Positions 1-6,423 of a stretch of 9,270 nt of DNA are shown one piece after another. A model generated the notes under the pieces. It searched no databases. It was not told the DNA's origin and saw nothing but the letters and a program-made list of their open reading frames with translations. The stretch's first letter is position 1. Each line of letters opens with the position of its first letter. The position numbers and the translations under genes were made by a program. The stretch comes from Chroococcidiopsidaceae cyanobacterium CP_BM_RX_35 (GTDB taxonomy: Bacteria > Cyanobacteriota > Cyanobacteriia > Cyanobacteriales > Chroococcidiopsidaceae): the NCBI GenBank assembly GCA_019242465.1, contig JAFAVL010000490.1, forward strand, positions 1 to 9,270. Direction: 5' to 3'.

Positions 1-497
1 CCGTAAACCTTTCCCATTTCAATTAGTCCACCATCTACAGTGCGAATTCCGTGGTAGGTGTTTAAATAAATAGGAAATAGCACCCCAATTGCCACCAGAA
101 ACACCTTGGCTTGTTCCCCAATGCCAAACCAAAGAATCACTAGAGGAATTAACGCCAGGTGCGGAATATTCCGCACCATTTGTACAGTGGTATCTAGGAG
201 CTTTTCTGCTAGGGGAAACAAACCAGTTAACAATCCCAGTCCAAAGCCAATGCCACCACCAATTAGAAACCCTATGCAGGCACGGACAGTACTGACATAT
301 AGGTTTCGCCACAGTTCTCCAGACTTGGCAAGTTGAACTGCTGCCTGCAAGACGGATGTTGGGGCGGGGAGAATTCGGGTCGGAAGCCAGCCAACCTGGG
401 AGAGTAACTGCCAGATGATAATTAGCAAGATTGGCACTCCCCAGGGAGCAATTCGCTCCAGCCAGTCCAGTCCTAATTTACGCTTTTTTTTCGGCAT
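1..497 (-). CDS. ssuC: Aliphatic sulfonate ABC transporter permease SsuC (3' part beyond window)
   Basis: Inner-membrane permease of the SsuABC importer, which brings alkanesulfonates into the cytoplasm as a sulfur source. The frame is open from ATG at 497 to the left edge, giving 165 residues of the usual ~260, so the C-terminal part with the ATPase-coupling loop is missing. Visible features are a basic start (MPKKKRK), a first hydrophobic helix at about residues 18-35, the segment LPAPTSVLQAA, a second helix at about 72-92, and the stretch QMVRNIPHLALIPLVILWFG followed by FPIYLNTYHGIR, which closely matches E. coli SsuC as I remember it. An in-frame TAA four codons upstream fixes the start. 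There is no strong ribosome binding site. It lies 38 bp after ssuD on the same strand, so it is the third gene of the operon; ssuB would be expected next, outside the window. Confidence 0.93.
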   Translation of the reverse strand, partial: MPKKKRKLGLDWLERIAPWGVPILLIIIWQLLSQVGWLPTRILPAPTSVLQAAVQLAKSGELWRNLYVSTVRACIGFLIGGGIGFGLGLLTGLFPLAEKLLDTTVQMVRNIPHLALIPLVILWFGIGEQAKVFLVAIGVLFPIYLNTYHGIRTVDGGLIEMGKVY

Positions 498-535
498 TAT
501 GGTGATTTAGCATCTCGCTAGAGTTTTCAATCTGG

Positions 536-1699
536 TCAATCTACTGTAGTTGCTGTTTGTTTCTTGGCTTGCTGTTCGGGGAAATTATCATTCGCAACAA
601 TCTCGCCAAATGGACTTAAAACCAACTGCTGGTTCTCCGTTGGCAGATGTTCTAAGGGGAGCCGAGGAAACAGTAGTTCTGCTACCCGATACGCTTCTTC
701 CAAGTGAGGATATCCTGAGAGGATGAAGGTCTCAATTCCTAAATTGGTATACTCCAACATGCGAGCGGCAACCGTATCTGGATCGCCTACCAGTGCAGTT
801 CCTGCCCCTCCCCGCACTAGCCCGACTCCAGCCCAGAGGTTGGGACTGATTTCCAAGGCATCGCAGTTGCCCTGGTGGAGTTGGGTCATGCGACGCTGCC
901 CTTCTGAGTCCATGCGGGCATAGGCAGTTTGAGCTGTGGAGATCGCGGCTTCGTCCACATAACGGATCAAATGATTTGCCGCCTCCCAGGCTTCACTGGC
1001 AGTTTCACGCACAATCACATGCAGGCGAATGCCAAACCGTAACCTGCGTCCTTCCGCTTCTGCCAACCTGCGGACGGCAGCAATTTTCGCAGCAACGTTT
1101 TCTGGTGGTTCGCCCCATGTTAGGTACACGTCCACATGCTTAGCAGCAATCTGTTGCGCAATCGGGGAGGAACCGCCAAACCACAGGGGGGGATAGGGCT
1201 GCTGGACTGGGGGAAACAGTAATTTTCCCTCCTGAACGTCAATATAGTCACCCTTTAAACTGGCAACTTGACCACCAGCAATCTGTCGCCACACCGCCAA
1301 GAACTCATCGGTCAGCTTATAGCGCTCGTCATGGCCCAGATGTAGCCCATCTCCTGCCAGCTCAATGGGATCTCCCCCCGTCACCACATTAATAAGTAAC
1401 CTTCCCCCAGACAGGCGATCGAAGGTAGCTGCCATTCTGGCTGCCACTCCAGGCGAGACTAAACCAGGACGGATAGCCACCAGAAAGCGCATCTGCTGAG
1501 TGTGAGTGACCAGGGTTGACGCTACAATCCAGGCATCTTCGCAGGATCGACCCGTGGGGAGCAGTGCTCCTGAATAGCCCAAGTGATCCACAGCCTGCGC
1601 AATCTGGCGCAAGTAAAGGAAGTCAACCGCTCGTCCCCCTGTCGCTGTACCAAGGTAGCGACCATCGCCATGAGTTGGAATAAACCAAAGTAGTTGCAT
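536..1699 (-). CDS. ssuD: FMNH2-dependent alkanesulfonate monooxygenase SsuD
   Basis: Cytoplasmic bacterial-luciferase-like TIM-barrel enzyme. It uses reduced flavin, supplied by a separate FMN reductase, and O2 to cleave the C-S bond of alkanesulfonates, giving an aldehyde and sulfite for cysteine synthesis. It has 387 residues, close to the ~381 of E. coli SsuD. Near-identical blocks include [13 protein letters not shown] (6-18), [11 protein letters not shown] (47-57), LVTGGDP-type (105-111), FGGSS (174-178), YLTWGEPPE (192-200), [12 protein letters not shown] (222-233) and [20 protein letters not shown] (283-302). Residues matching those studied in E. coli (Cys54, Arg226, His228, Arg297) appear as C53, R225, H227 and R296, a constant offset of one. 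ATG at 1699 follows GGGGAGA by about 7 nt. It sits 23 bp after ssuA and 38 bp before ssuC, so the three are probably cotranscribed. No reductase gene (ssuE) is visible here. No defect is seen. Confidence 0.97.
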   Translation of the reverse strand: MQLLWFIPTHGDGRYLGTATGGRAVDFLYLRQIAQAVDHLGYSGALLPTGRSCEDAWIVASTLVTHTQQMRFLVAIRPGLVSPGVAARMAATFDRLSGGRLLINVVTGGDPIELAGDGLHLGHDERYKLTDEFLAVWRQIAGGQVASLKGDYIDVQEGKLLFPPVQQPYPPLWFGGSSPIAQQIAAKHVDVYLTWGEPPENVAAKIAAVRRLAEAEGRRLRFGIRLHVIVRETASEAWEAANHLIRYVDEAAISTAQTAYARMDSEGQRRMTQLHQGNCDALEISPNLWAGVGLVRGGAGTALVGDPDTVAARMLEYTNLGIETFILSGYPHLEEAYRVAELLFPRLPLEHLPTENQQLVLSPFGEIVANDNFPEQQAKKQTATTVD

Positions 1700-1722
1700 C
1701 TAGAATCTCCCCGTCTCTACTG

Positions 1723-2886
1723 CTATGGTGTCTTTGGGCTAGCCTGTGCTGAAGGCGCTTGAGCAAGGGTTTGAACATCCTGCTTCACATTGACTTGCTT
1801 AGGGATCAGTCCCAGCTGCAAAAACGTATCAGCGATCTTTTGCTGATATGTCACTGTTTCTGGTTGAATCGGCTCAAACTGATAGGAGCGACCTCGCAAT
1901 GCCTCTGTCAGCGTTGGCACATCAATTCCTATTTGCGGTGAGAGGATAGTTGCCGCCTCTTGCAGATGGGCTTTCGTCCAACTGTCTACCTTTTCTGTTT
2001 CTTCGACAATCACCTTCACTCGGTCAGGGTGCTGCTCAGCAAATGATTTGGCTGCTAAATAAAACTGCCGATTTGCCGCCAATCCTTTGCCATCCTGTAG
2101 TACGCGAGCCCCAACTGCCCGTTTCGCAACTGTCAAGTAGGGCTCCCATATCACCCAAGCATCGACATTTCCTTGGTCAAAGGCAGCTCGAGCATCAGCT
2201 GGTGGCAAATAAACTGGCTGAATATCGCTGTACTGCAATCCTGCTGCCGTTAATGCTTGTACCAACAAATAATGCACATTAGAGCCCTTATTCAGCGCCA
2301 CCTTCTTGCCCTTCAACTCCGCCACTGTTTGAATTGGAGAATTTTTGGGAACCAGAATCGCTTCCCCTTCAGGATCGGGAATTTCATTGCCAAGGTAGAC
2401 TAGAGGGGCACCCGCCGCTTCCGCAAATATTGGCGGCGTTTCACCAGTAGATCCGTAGTCGAGGCTGCCTGCATTCAGCGCTTCTAGCATTTGAGGTCCG
2501 GCAGGAAACTGAATCCACTGCACCGAAACACCCTGAGACTTCAAGCGCTGGTCCAAATTTCCCCGCGCTTTCAAGAGGAAGAGCGTTCCGTATTTCTGGT
2601 ATCCAATTCGGACAGCATTGCTTCGATTGTTTTGGGATGCGCTTACATTGCTGACTGATGCAGAGCCTGGAGGATTGGTAGAGCCTCCTGCCGCGCAGGC
2701 AGACACTGTTACACTCAGACCAAAGCCAATCGTGAAGAGAAGGGCAAAGGTTTTGATCGAACGCGTTCTTTTGAAGAAATGTTGATCGATTTGACTAAAT
2801 CGCCTCCAGAAAGACGATATCCATTGGGTAAACGATTGCAGTACCCTAAACTGCGGCGCTTGGAAGGTGAACATTAGCGGGAACAC
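1723..2886 (-). CDS. ssuA: Aliphatic sulfonate-binding lipoprotein SsuA
   Basis: Substrate-binding subunit of the SsuABC importer; it captures sulfonates outside the inner membrane and delivers them to SsuC. The body matches E. coli SsuA closely: VRIGYQKYGTLFLLKARGNL (from residue 92), QFPAGPQMLEALNAGSLDYG (126-145), STGETPPIFAEAAGAPLVYL (146-165), and then a PADARAAFDQGNVDAW block at about 230-245. A hydrophobic helix (about 47-61) ends in the lipobox VSAC with C64, followed by a Gly/Ser-rich linker, so a lipid anchor is likely rather than the soluble form of E. coli. The N-region before the helix is unusually long (about 45 residues). The start drawn is GTG at 2886; ATG at 2874 is in frame and equally possible, and neither has a strong ribosome binding site. 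It is the first gene of the operon and has a good promoter at 2945-2974. The C-terminal tail is Ala/Ser/Pro-rich. Confidence 0.95.
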   Translation of the reverse strand: MFPLMFTFQAPQFRVLQSFTQWISSFWRRFSQIDQHFFKRTRSIKTFALLFTIGFGLSVTVSACAAGGSTNPPGSASVSNVSASQNNRSNAVRIGYQKYGTLFLLKARGNLDQRLKSQGVSVQWIQFPAGPQMLEALNAGSLDYGSTGETPPIFAEAAGAPLVYLGNEIPDPEGEAILVPKNSPIQTVAELKGKKVALNKGSNVHYLLVQALTAAGLQYSDIQPVYLPPADARAAFDQGNVDAWVIWEPYLTVAKRAVGARVLQDGKGLAANRQFYLAAKSFAEQHPDRVKVIVEETEKVDSWTKAHLQEAATILSPQIGIDVPTLTEALRGRSYQFEPIQPETVTYQQKIADTFLQLGLIPKQVNVKQDVQTLAQAPSAQASPKTP

Positions 2887-2944
2887 TCGCTTGAGTATAG
2901 TACAGTAGATTGGTAGATTTATCGGTATTTACAATTAAGTTCGG

Positions 2945-2974
2945 ATTATGCCACAGATTAATCTGTGAATACAA
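2945..2974 (-). promoter_or_regulatory. Predicted sigma70-type promoter of the ssuA-ssuD-ssuC operon
   Basis: Read on the minus strand, TTGTAT (2974-2969) and CATAAT (2950-2945) are separated by 18 bp, matching the -35 and -10 consensus at 4 and 5 of 6 positions. Transcription would begin near 2938, leaving a leader of about 50-65 nt before the GTG or ATG of ssuA. The spacer is almost entirely filled by a perfect palindrome, listed separately. This is prediction from pattern only. Confidence 0.55.
2952..2967. promoter_or_regulatory. Perfect 16-bp palindrome, candidate operator of the ssu operon
   Basis: CACAGATTAATCTGTG is its own reverse complement over all 16 bases, with no spacer. It lies exactly between the predicted -35 and -10 boxes of the ssuA promoter, a position where a bound repressor would block polymerase or a MerR-like activator would twist the spacer. 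It fits neither the NtcA pattern GTA-N8-TAC nor the CRP pattern TGTGA-N6-TCACA. Which protein binds, if any, cannot be read from the sequence; a sulfur-status regulator is an inference from the genes downstream. Confidence 0.5.
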
Positions 2975-3043
2975 GGCTACTGACAAAAAAATACGTTATT
3001 TCTATCGACTTATCGTACTTAAATTAGATAAGGAGCCTGACTT

Positions 3044-3135
3044 CAGTCAACAGCACACCGCCTTTGCACAGGGTCACCTTTCTCCCTGAGGCAACCTCAG
3101 GGAGAAAGGTGACTTCGTGAAAGCAGCGTTGACTG
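3044..3135. repeat. Nested inverted repeat with a perfect 19-bp hairpin
   Basis: The arms 3073-3091 and 3095-3113 are perfect 19-bp reverse complements around a 3-nt loop CAA. Outside them, CAGTCAAC (3044-3051) pairs with GTTGACTG (3128-3135), giving a nested structure of about 92 bp. It lies between the end of mutL (3173) and the ssuA promoter. It could stop or stabilise the mutL transcript, but no run of T follows the stem on either strand, so it is not a standard intrinsic terminator. A dispersed palindromic repeat of the REP or small MITE kind is the likelier reading. Confidence 0.75.
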
Positions 3136-3172
3136 CTGCAATCGCACTACTCACTTCCGCAGTCAAAACTGT

Positions 3173-4864
3173 TTAGATACCGTGGCTTTTGCCAATCACC
3201 CAATGGCGACGGAAGAAGCGGGAGAGAGCTGATTCTTCCAAAGATAAATAGATTGGACGTCCATGAGGACAAGTACGAGGGTGGCGGGTACCTCGCCATC
3301 GATCTAAGAGAGTTTGCATTTCCGTCAGACTCAGGGGTGTACCATTACGAATAGCTGTACGGCAGGCAGTTGCTACCTGGGCTGCTTGCAAGTCACCACC
3401 CCAGCTTAGTTCTAAGAGTGCTTCGACGCAGTCATCTCGATGCAGCAGGAGTGCTGGCACAGTGCGAACTGCCCATAATTGCTCGCCAAAGGGTTCTACT
3501 TCTATGCCGAGCCGTTGCAGCTGCAATTGCTGAGCTAAAGATAGGGATTTGAGAATCGCTGGCGGTTCTTGGGGAACAAGTTGCCAGTTGTCTAGGAGTT
3601 GCTCATACAGCACCCGCTCATGAGCAATATGCTGCTCCACTAACCATAATCCTGAGGGGTGCTCCGCCAGAATGTAAGTGTTATGTACCTGAGCAACAGC
3701 TCGGAGTTGGATCAGTGGGTGGGAGGTACTCTCTTCAGTTTCTACTGCTTCTTGCCCAACTGGTGCAGGTTGAATCGAACGACTTGTAGCGTAAACACCT
3801 TGAGCTTCTGCTGCCTTAAGGAGTTTTCCTACCCGCTCAGCGTGGACAGCCTCTGGTAGGTTCGCAGGACTGATACGTAGGGCTTGCTCAATCGTCTGAG
3901 TAATTTGCTCCTGCCAGTAGCTCAACTGGTGCAAATAAATCTCTGCCTTGGCAGGATGGCGGTTCCAGTCAATTTGATCGGGAGCAACATGCAGATGCAG
4001 GAAACAGACGGGATAGCGATCGCGTGGTAGAGTTCGCGCAGTCACCTTAAGAATCGTTTGCTCTATTTCTGGTAATTTCACCATCCGTCCATTAACTGCC
4101 ACCCGCACCCAATCGGGGCGGTGGCGATGGCAACGATCCGGTAAACCTATAACTACCTGGATTGAGGCGTGAGGCATTACCTCCACTTTGATTTCCTGCA
4201 AATCACTCAGCCGCACCTGACGCAGGATCTGAGGCAGCAGTTGATGAGTCGTCATGCCCGGACTTAGGGTGAACCATTCGCGGTCGTTTTGCCAAACCTG
4301 CCAAGTCACATAAGGATGACACAGAGCAATTTGCCAAATTGTGGCTTGCACTGCTCTCATCTGTTGTGCTGGTGAGGGCAATCCCTGGCGGCGGCTAGAC
4401 CAATTGGCAAATAAATTGGTAACTGTCACCACTGTGCCAGGAGCGATCGCTACAGTTTCTATTTGTGCTGGCTGTCCTTGGGAGCTGTAGACAATACGCC
4501 ATCCCTCACTTAACAGGGCTCTGCGGCTCAAAATCTCTAGCTCTGCCAGTTGAGCTATACTGTGTAACGCCTCACCCCGAAATCCTAGACTGGTAATCTT
4601 CCAAAGATCCTCACAACTGCGAATTTTACTAGTGCTATGTGCAACTGCCGCTTGCTGCAAATCTGTTAGGTCCATCCCACAGCCATTATCTGCTACCCGC
4701 ACTCGCCACTGCTGGGGCCATAGAGACAAAACAATGCGTGTTGCTCCAGCATCGAGAGAATTTTCTACCAATTCTCGTACCACAGCAGCTAGGGAGTCGA
4801 TCACCTCACCAGCCGCAATCCGATGCACAACTTCTGTTGGTAAGGATTGAATGCCAAGTTCCAT
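3173..4864 (-). CDS. mutL: DNA mismatch repair protein MutL
   Basis: ATP-driven matchmaker of mismatch repair; it links MutS at a mismatch to strand incision. It has 563 residues, shorter than the ~615 of E. coli through a short linker, which to my knowledge is usual in cyanobacteria. The N-terminal GHKL ATPase domain (1-330) shows ELVENSLDAGA with catalytic E31 and N35, DNGCGM (59-64), HSTSK (76-80), LGFRGEALHSIA (93-104), and DWNRHPAKAEIYL with K306 standing where the conserved Lys of NxHPxK sits. A linker covers about 330-385. The C-terminal dimerisation domain has the endonuclease motif as EQHIAHERVLYE (410-421), then ACR (500-502), CPHGRP (532-537) and FRRH (551-554). The latent nickase of MutL proteins outside the Dam-directed group is therefore probably present, but its first Asp is Glu. 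Start ATG 4864 has only a weak ribosome binding site. The gene stands alone, with 286 bp to ssuA. Confidence 0.97.
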   Translation of the reverse strand: MELGIQSLPTEVVHRIAAGEVIDSLAAVVRELVENSLDAGATRIVLSLWPQQWRVRVADNGCGMDLTDLQQAAVAHSTSKIRSCEDLWKITSLGFRGEALHSIAQLAELEILSRRALLSEGWRIVYSSQGQPAQIETVAIAPGTVVTVTNLFANWSSRRQGLPSPAQQMRAVQATIWQIALCHPYVTWQVWQNDREWFTLSPGMTTHQLLPQILRQVRLSDLQEIKVEVMPHASIQVVIGLPDRCHRHRPDWVRVAVNGRMVKLPEIEQTILKVTARTLPRDRYPVCFLHLHVAPDQIDWNRHPAKAEIYLHQLSYWQEQITQTIEQALRISPANLPEAVHAERVGKLLKAAEAQGVYATSRSIQPAPVGQEAVETEESTSHPLIQLRAVAQVHNTYILAEHPSGLWLVEQHIAHERVLYEQLLDNWQLVPQEPPAILKSLSLAQQLQLQRLGIEVEPFGEQLWAVRTVPALLLHRDDCVEALLELSWGGDLQAAQVATACRTAIRNGTPLSLTEMQTLLDRWRGTRHPRTCPHGRPIYLSLEESALSRFFRRHWVIGKSHGI

Positions 4865-4882
4865 AAGATCTAGTCTGACGCA

Positions 4883-4938
4883 AACTCACGACAAATGATG
4901 AAGGGGGATACAACCATTTGTAAAATAGTTCGTGAGTT
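4883..4938. repeat. Nested inverted repeat upstream of mutL
   Basis: AACTCACGA (4883-4891) pairs perfectly with TCGTGAGTT (4930-4938), and inside it ACAAATG (4891-4897) pairs with CATTTGT (4915-4921). The flanks TGACGC (4876-4881) and GGCGTGAC (about 4941-4948) partly continue the pairing. Together they could fold as a two-step stem in the leader of a minus-strand mutL transcript, or be a small palindromic insertion. No function can be assigned from sequence. Confidence 0.5.
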
Positions 4939-5005
4939 GTGGCGTGACGAAACCTAAGCCCGCTTTACTCAGCACATTCAGTTTTCATAATTAGTTGTAA
5001 GACGA

Positions 5006-5045
5006 TAAAAATGCTCTCTCGTCGTAGTATAGGCGAAAGAGCATT
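5006..5045 (-). terminator. Intrinsic terminator for a minus-strand transcript
   Basis: AATGCTCTCTCG (5010-5021) and CGAAAGAGCATT (5034-5045) form a 12-bp stem with one mismatch and a 12-nt loop. Read on the minus strand the stem ends in CATTTTTATCG, that is, a run of U at the stem base, as in a Rho-independent terminator. On the plus strand no such run follows. No recognised gene lies just upstream of it on the minus strand, which points to an undetected short RNA or a decayed gene. Confidence 0.5.
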
Positions 5046-5329
5046 GTATGATTCTGTTGTTCTAGATGTCCTTGTGTATAACCATAAGTCATAAGTGTGC
5101 AGTAAACATGGCAATGGGATGACAGTGCTATGACCTTCCTGTGCAGGAGTAGTAATGACTGAGCTGCTAATAGCTGCATGGCTACTTCTCTAAATCCAAA
5201 CTGTCTGCATTGATGATTCGGGCTACCGTTAGAGTCACTCCAAGCAGCCACACCAGCTATACTTGTGTCTGCATAATTCCAAGGCAACGATGAATAGTAG
5301 TACCTTCTGGTAGATGCGGAAAGAACAAA

Positions 5330-5725
5330 ATGAAAAACGAGATCAAAATCAATCAGATTTCGCCAAAAGTTTTTGAATGGTATTTGGATTACCTACAATC
5401 AGTTGATACACGGGACATCGAAACCTTTAGCAAATTTCTAGCCAACGAGTGCGAGTTTCAGTTCGGCAATAATTCAGGTGTTAAAGGTAAAACGGAGATT
5501 CTCGAAGGACTCAAAAAGTTCTGGATGACTTACAACGGTGAAGAACACGTTTTGCAAAACATTTTGGGTAATGACAAATGTTTTGCGTTGGAAGCAATCA
5601 ACGTTTTTCAGCGCCAAGACGGAAAAGAAGTTTCGATTCCAGCGGTTGCTATCACTGAGCGTAACGAGGATGGTCTAGTCATTTCGTTTCGAGTTTTTCT
5701 TGACATTGCGCCGCTTTATGCATGA
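5330..5725 (+). CDS. SnoaL/NTF2-like fold protein, function unknown
   Basis: A 131-residue soluble protein with the pattern of the SnoaL-like branch of the NTF2-like superfamily: an N-terminal helix with WYLDYLQSVDTRDIETFSKF (17-36), a short strand ECEFQFGNNSGVKGKTEI (40-57), a helix EGLKKFWMTY, then a strand-rich second half ending in FRVFLDIAPLYA. Members are small cone-shaped domains acting as isomerases, cyclases, hydrolases or simple binders; I cannot tell which applies. Start ATG 5330 is supported by GGAAAG at 5318-5323, 6 nt upstream. There is no signal peptide or membrane segment. It is the only plus-strand protein gene in the middle of the window and ends 13 bp from the end of the convergent moaC. 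By hand count its GC is about 40%, against 50-55% in sampled parts of moaC and mutL, so recent acquisition is possible. Confidence 0.8.
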   Translation: MKNEIKINQISPKVFEWYLDYLQSVDTRDIETFSKFLANECEFQFGNNSGVKGKTEILEGLKKFWMTYNGEEHVLQNILGNDKCFALEAINVFQRQDGKEVSIPAVAITERNEDGLVISFRVFLDIAPLYA

Positions 5726-5738
5726 AGGTTAAAACAAC

Positions 5739-6290
5739 TTATTCTAATTTTCTATAGTCTCCTGACTTACCACCCGTCTTACTTACCAAGTGAATTGATT
5801 CAATCTGGATTGACTTTTCCAGGGCTTTTGCCATGTCGTAAAGGGTAAGCGCTGCTACAGAAACAGCTGTCAGCGCTTCCATTTCCACCCCCGTTTCGGC
5901 TTTGGTGACTACCTCTCCCCGTAGCTGATAACCAGGTAGCTGGGGATCAGGAATTAGCTGGATCTCTACTTTGTGGATAGGCAGGGGATGACAAAGGGGA
6001 ATCAGTTGAGCGGTTTGCTTAGCTGCCATAATTCCAGCTAGCCTTGCCGTTCCCAACACATCGCCCTTAGGAGCATTTCCTGCTTGAATCGCGGCGAAAG
6101 TCTGTGGCAACATTCGGACTCTGGCGGCTGCGACTGCTTGGCGGACAGTTGGCTCTTTGGCAGACACATCAACTATTTGGGCTTGCCCCTGGTCATCTAA
6201 ATGAGTCAACGTTCTCCCGGAGGCTTCCTCCGGGAGCAACGCTAAAGACTTCGTCGAATTTGATGGTAGCTGTTGAAAATTTTGTGTCAT
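5739..6290 (-). CDS. moaC: Cyclic pyranopterin monophosphate synthase MoaC
   Basis: Second half of the first step of molybdenum cofactor synthesis: with the radical-SAM enzyme MoaA it turns the GTP-derived 3',8-cyclo intermediate into cyclic pyranopterin monophosphate. It is cytoplasmic, and a hexamer in its family. Family blocks are [18 protein letters not shown] (28-45), [19 protein letters not shown] (75-93), [10 protein letters not shown] (96-105), [19 protein letters not shown] (135-153) and KTGGKSGDY (171-179). The six active-site residues of E. coli MoaC (K51, H77, E112, E114, D128, K131) are all present as K75, H101, E136, E138, D152 and K155, a constant shift of 24. That shift reflects an N-terminal extension of about 27 residues, whose second half (17-27) is encoded by a palindromic repeat. 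GAGGAA stands almost against ATG 6290, closer than usual. No other moa genes lie in this window. Confidence 0.96.
   Translation of the reverse strand: MTQNFQQLPSNSTKSLALLPEEASGRTLTHLDDQGQAQIVDVSAKEPTVRQAVAAARVRMLPQTFAAIQAGNAPKGDVLGTARLAGIMAAKQTAQLIPLCHPLPIHKVEIQLIPDPQLPGYQLRGEVVTKAETGVEMEALTAVSVAALTLYDMAKALEKSIQIESIHLVSKTGGKSGDYRKLE
6210..6241. repeat. Palindromic repeat inside the moaC N-terminal region
   Basis: CTCCCGGAGG (6214-6223) and CCTCCGGGAG (6227-6236) are perfect 10-bp complements with a 3-nt loop CTT. After a one-base bulge (6237), CGTT (6210-6213) pairs with AACG (6238-6241). The element is read in frame as MoaC residues 17-27, just before the conserved fold starts, so it looks inserted without breaking the gene. 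Confidence 0.7.
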
Positions 6291-6301
6291 TTCCTCACGC
6301 C

Positions 6302-6335
6302 CATATCTGTATCTGCTCAGATATGATAGTATAGT
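6302..6335. promoter_or_regulatory. Putative divergent promoter region of moaC and tRNA-Arg with inverted repeat
   Basis: CATATCTG (6302-6309) and CAGATATG (6318-6325) are perfect 8-bp inverted repeats 8 bp apart. Just beyond, TATAGT (6330-6335) could be the -10 box of the tRNA, and the overlapping minus-strand TATACT (6333-6328) the -10 box of moaC. No good -35 is found for either. The repeat would lie upstream of the tRNA -10 box and in the moaC leader. Weak evidence. Confidence 0.3.
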
Positions 6336-6345
6336 TATCTATTGA

Positions 6346-6419
6346 GGGCTTGTAGCTCAGTGGACTAGAGCACGTGGCTACGGACCACGGTGTCGGGGGT
6401 TCGAATCCCTCCTAGCCCG
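6346..6419 (+). tRNA. tRNA-Arg, anticodon ACG
   Basis: A 74-nt cloverleaf. The acceptor stem GGGCTTG pairs with CTAGCCC (one U-U mismatch at pair 6:67, T6351 with T6413). The D arm is GCTC/GAGC, the anticodon stem CGTGG/CCACG holds loop CTACGGA, and the T arm GGGGG/CCCTC (one G-U) holds loop TTCGAAT. The anticodon ACG at 6379-6381, read with A34 edited to inosine, decodes CGU, CGC and CGA. The 3' CCA is not encoded; the discriminator is G6419. A terminator-like stem follows directly. Confidence 0.93.
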
Positions 6420-6423
6420 TTTA

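Larger units (their letters stand above)
4865..5329. other. Gene-poor stretch of 465 bp between mutL and the SnoaL-like gene
   Basis: I see no convincing gene here. It holds a nested inverted repeat (4883-4938) close to the mutL start, a terminator-like hairpin (5006-5045), and a 98-codon minus-strand open frame (4991-5287) that begins with TTG, lacks a ribosome binding site, resembles nothing I know, and would be read through the terminator stem. Two divergent promoters are expected in this stretch, for mutL and for the plus-strand gene at 5330, but I could not find boxes good enough to mark. The terminator placement allows a short minus-strand RNA starting near 5290. Confidence 0.5.

Noticed and set aside
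19..312. Minus-strand open frame of 97 codons near the left edge.
   Set aside because: It is in another frame of ssuC, whose conserved protein runs open through the same bases.
473..497. The SsuC N-terminus MPKKKRKL looks like the SV40 nuclear localisation signal.
   Set aside because: A basic cytoplasmic start is normal for a bacterial permease and nuclear import has no meaning here; the likeness is chance.
4991..5287. Minus-strand open frame of 98 codons.
   Set aside because: It starts with TTG, has no ribosome binding site, resembles no family I know, and its last codons run through a terminator-like stem.
6287..6306. A five-codon upstream frame (MGVRK) overlapping the moaC start codon.
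   Set aside because: No ribosome binding site or conservation evidence; such short frames are expected by chance.
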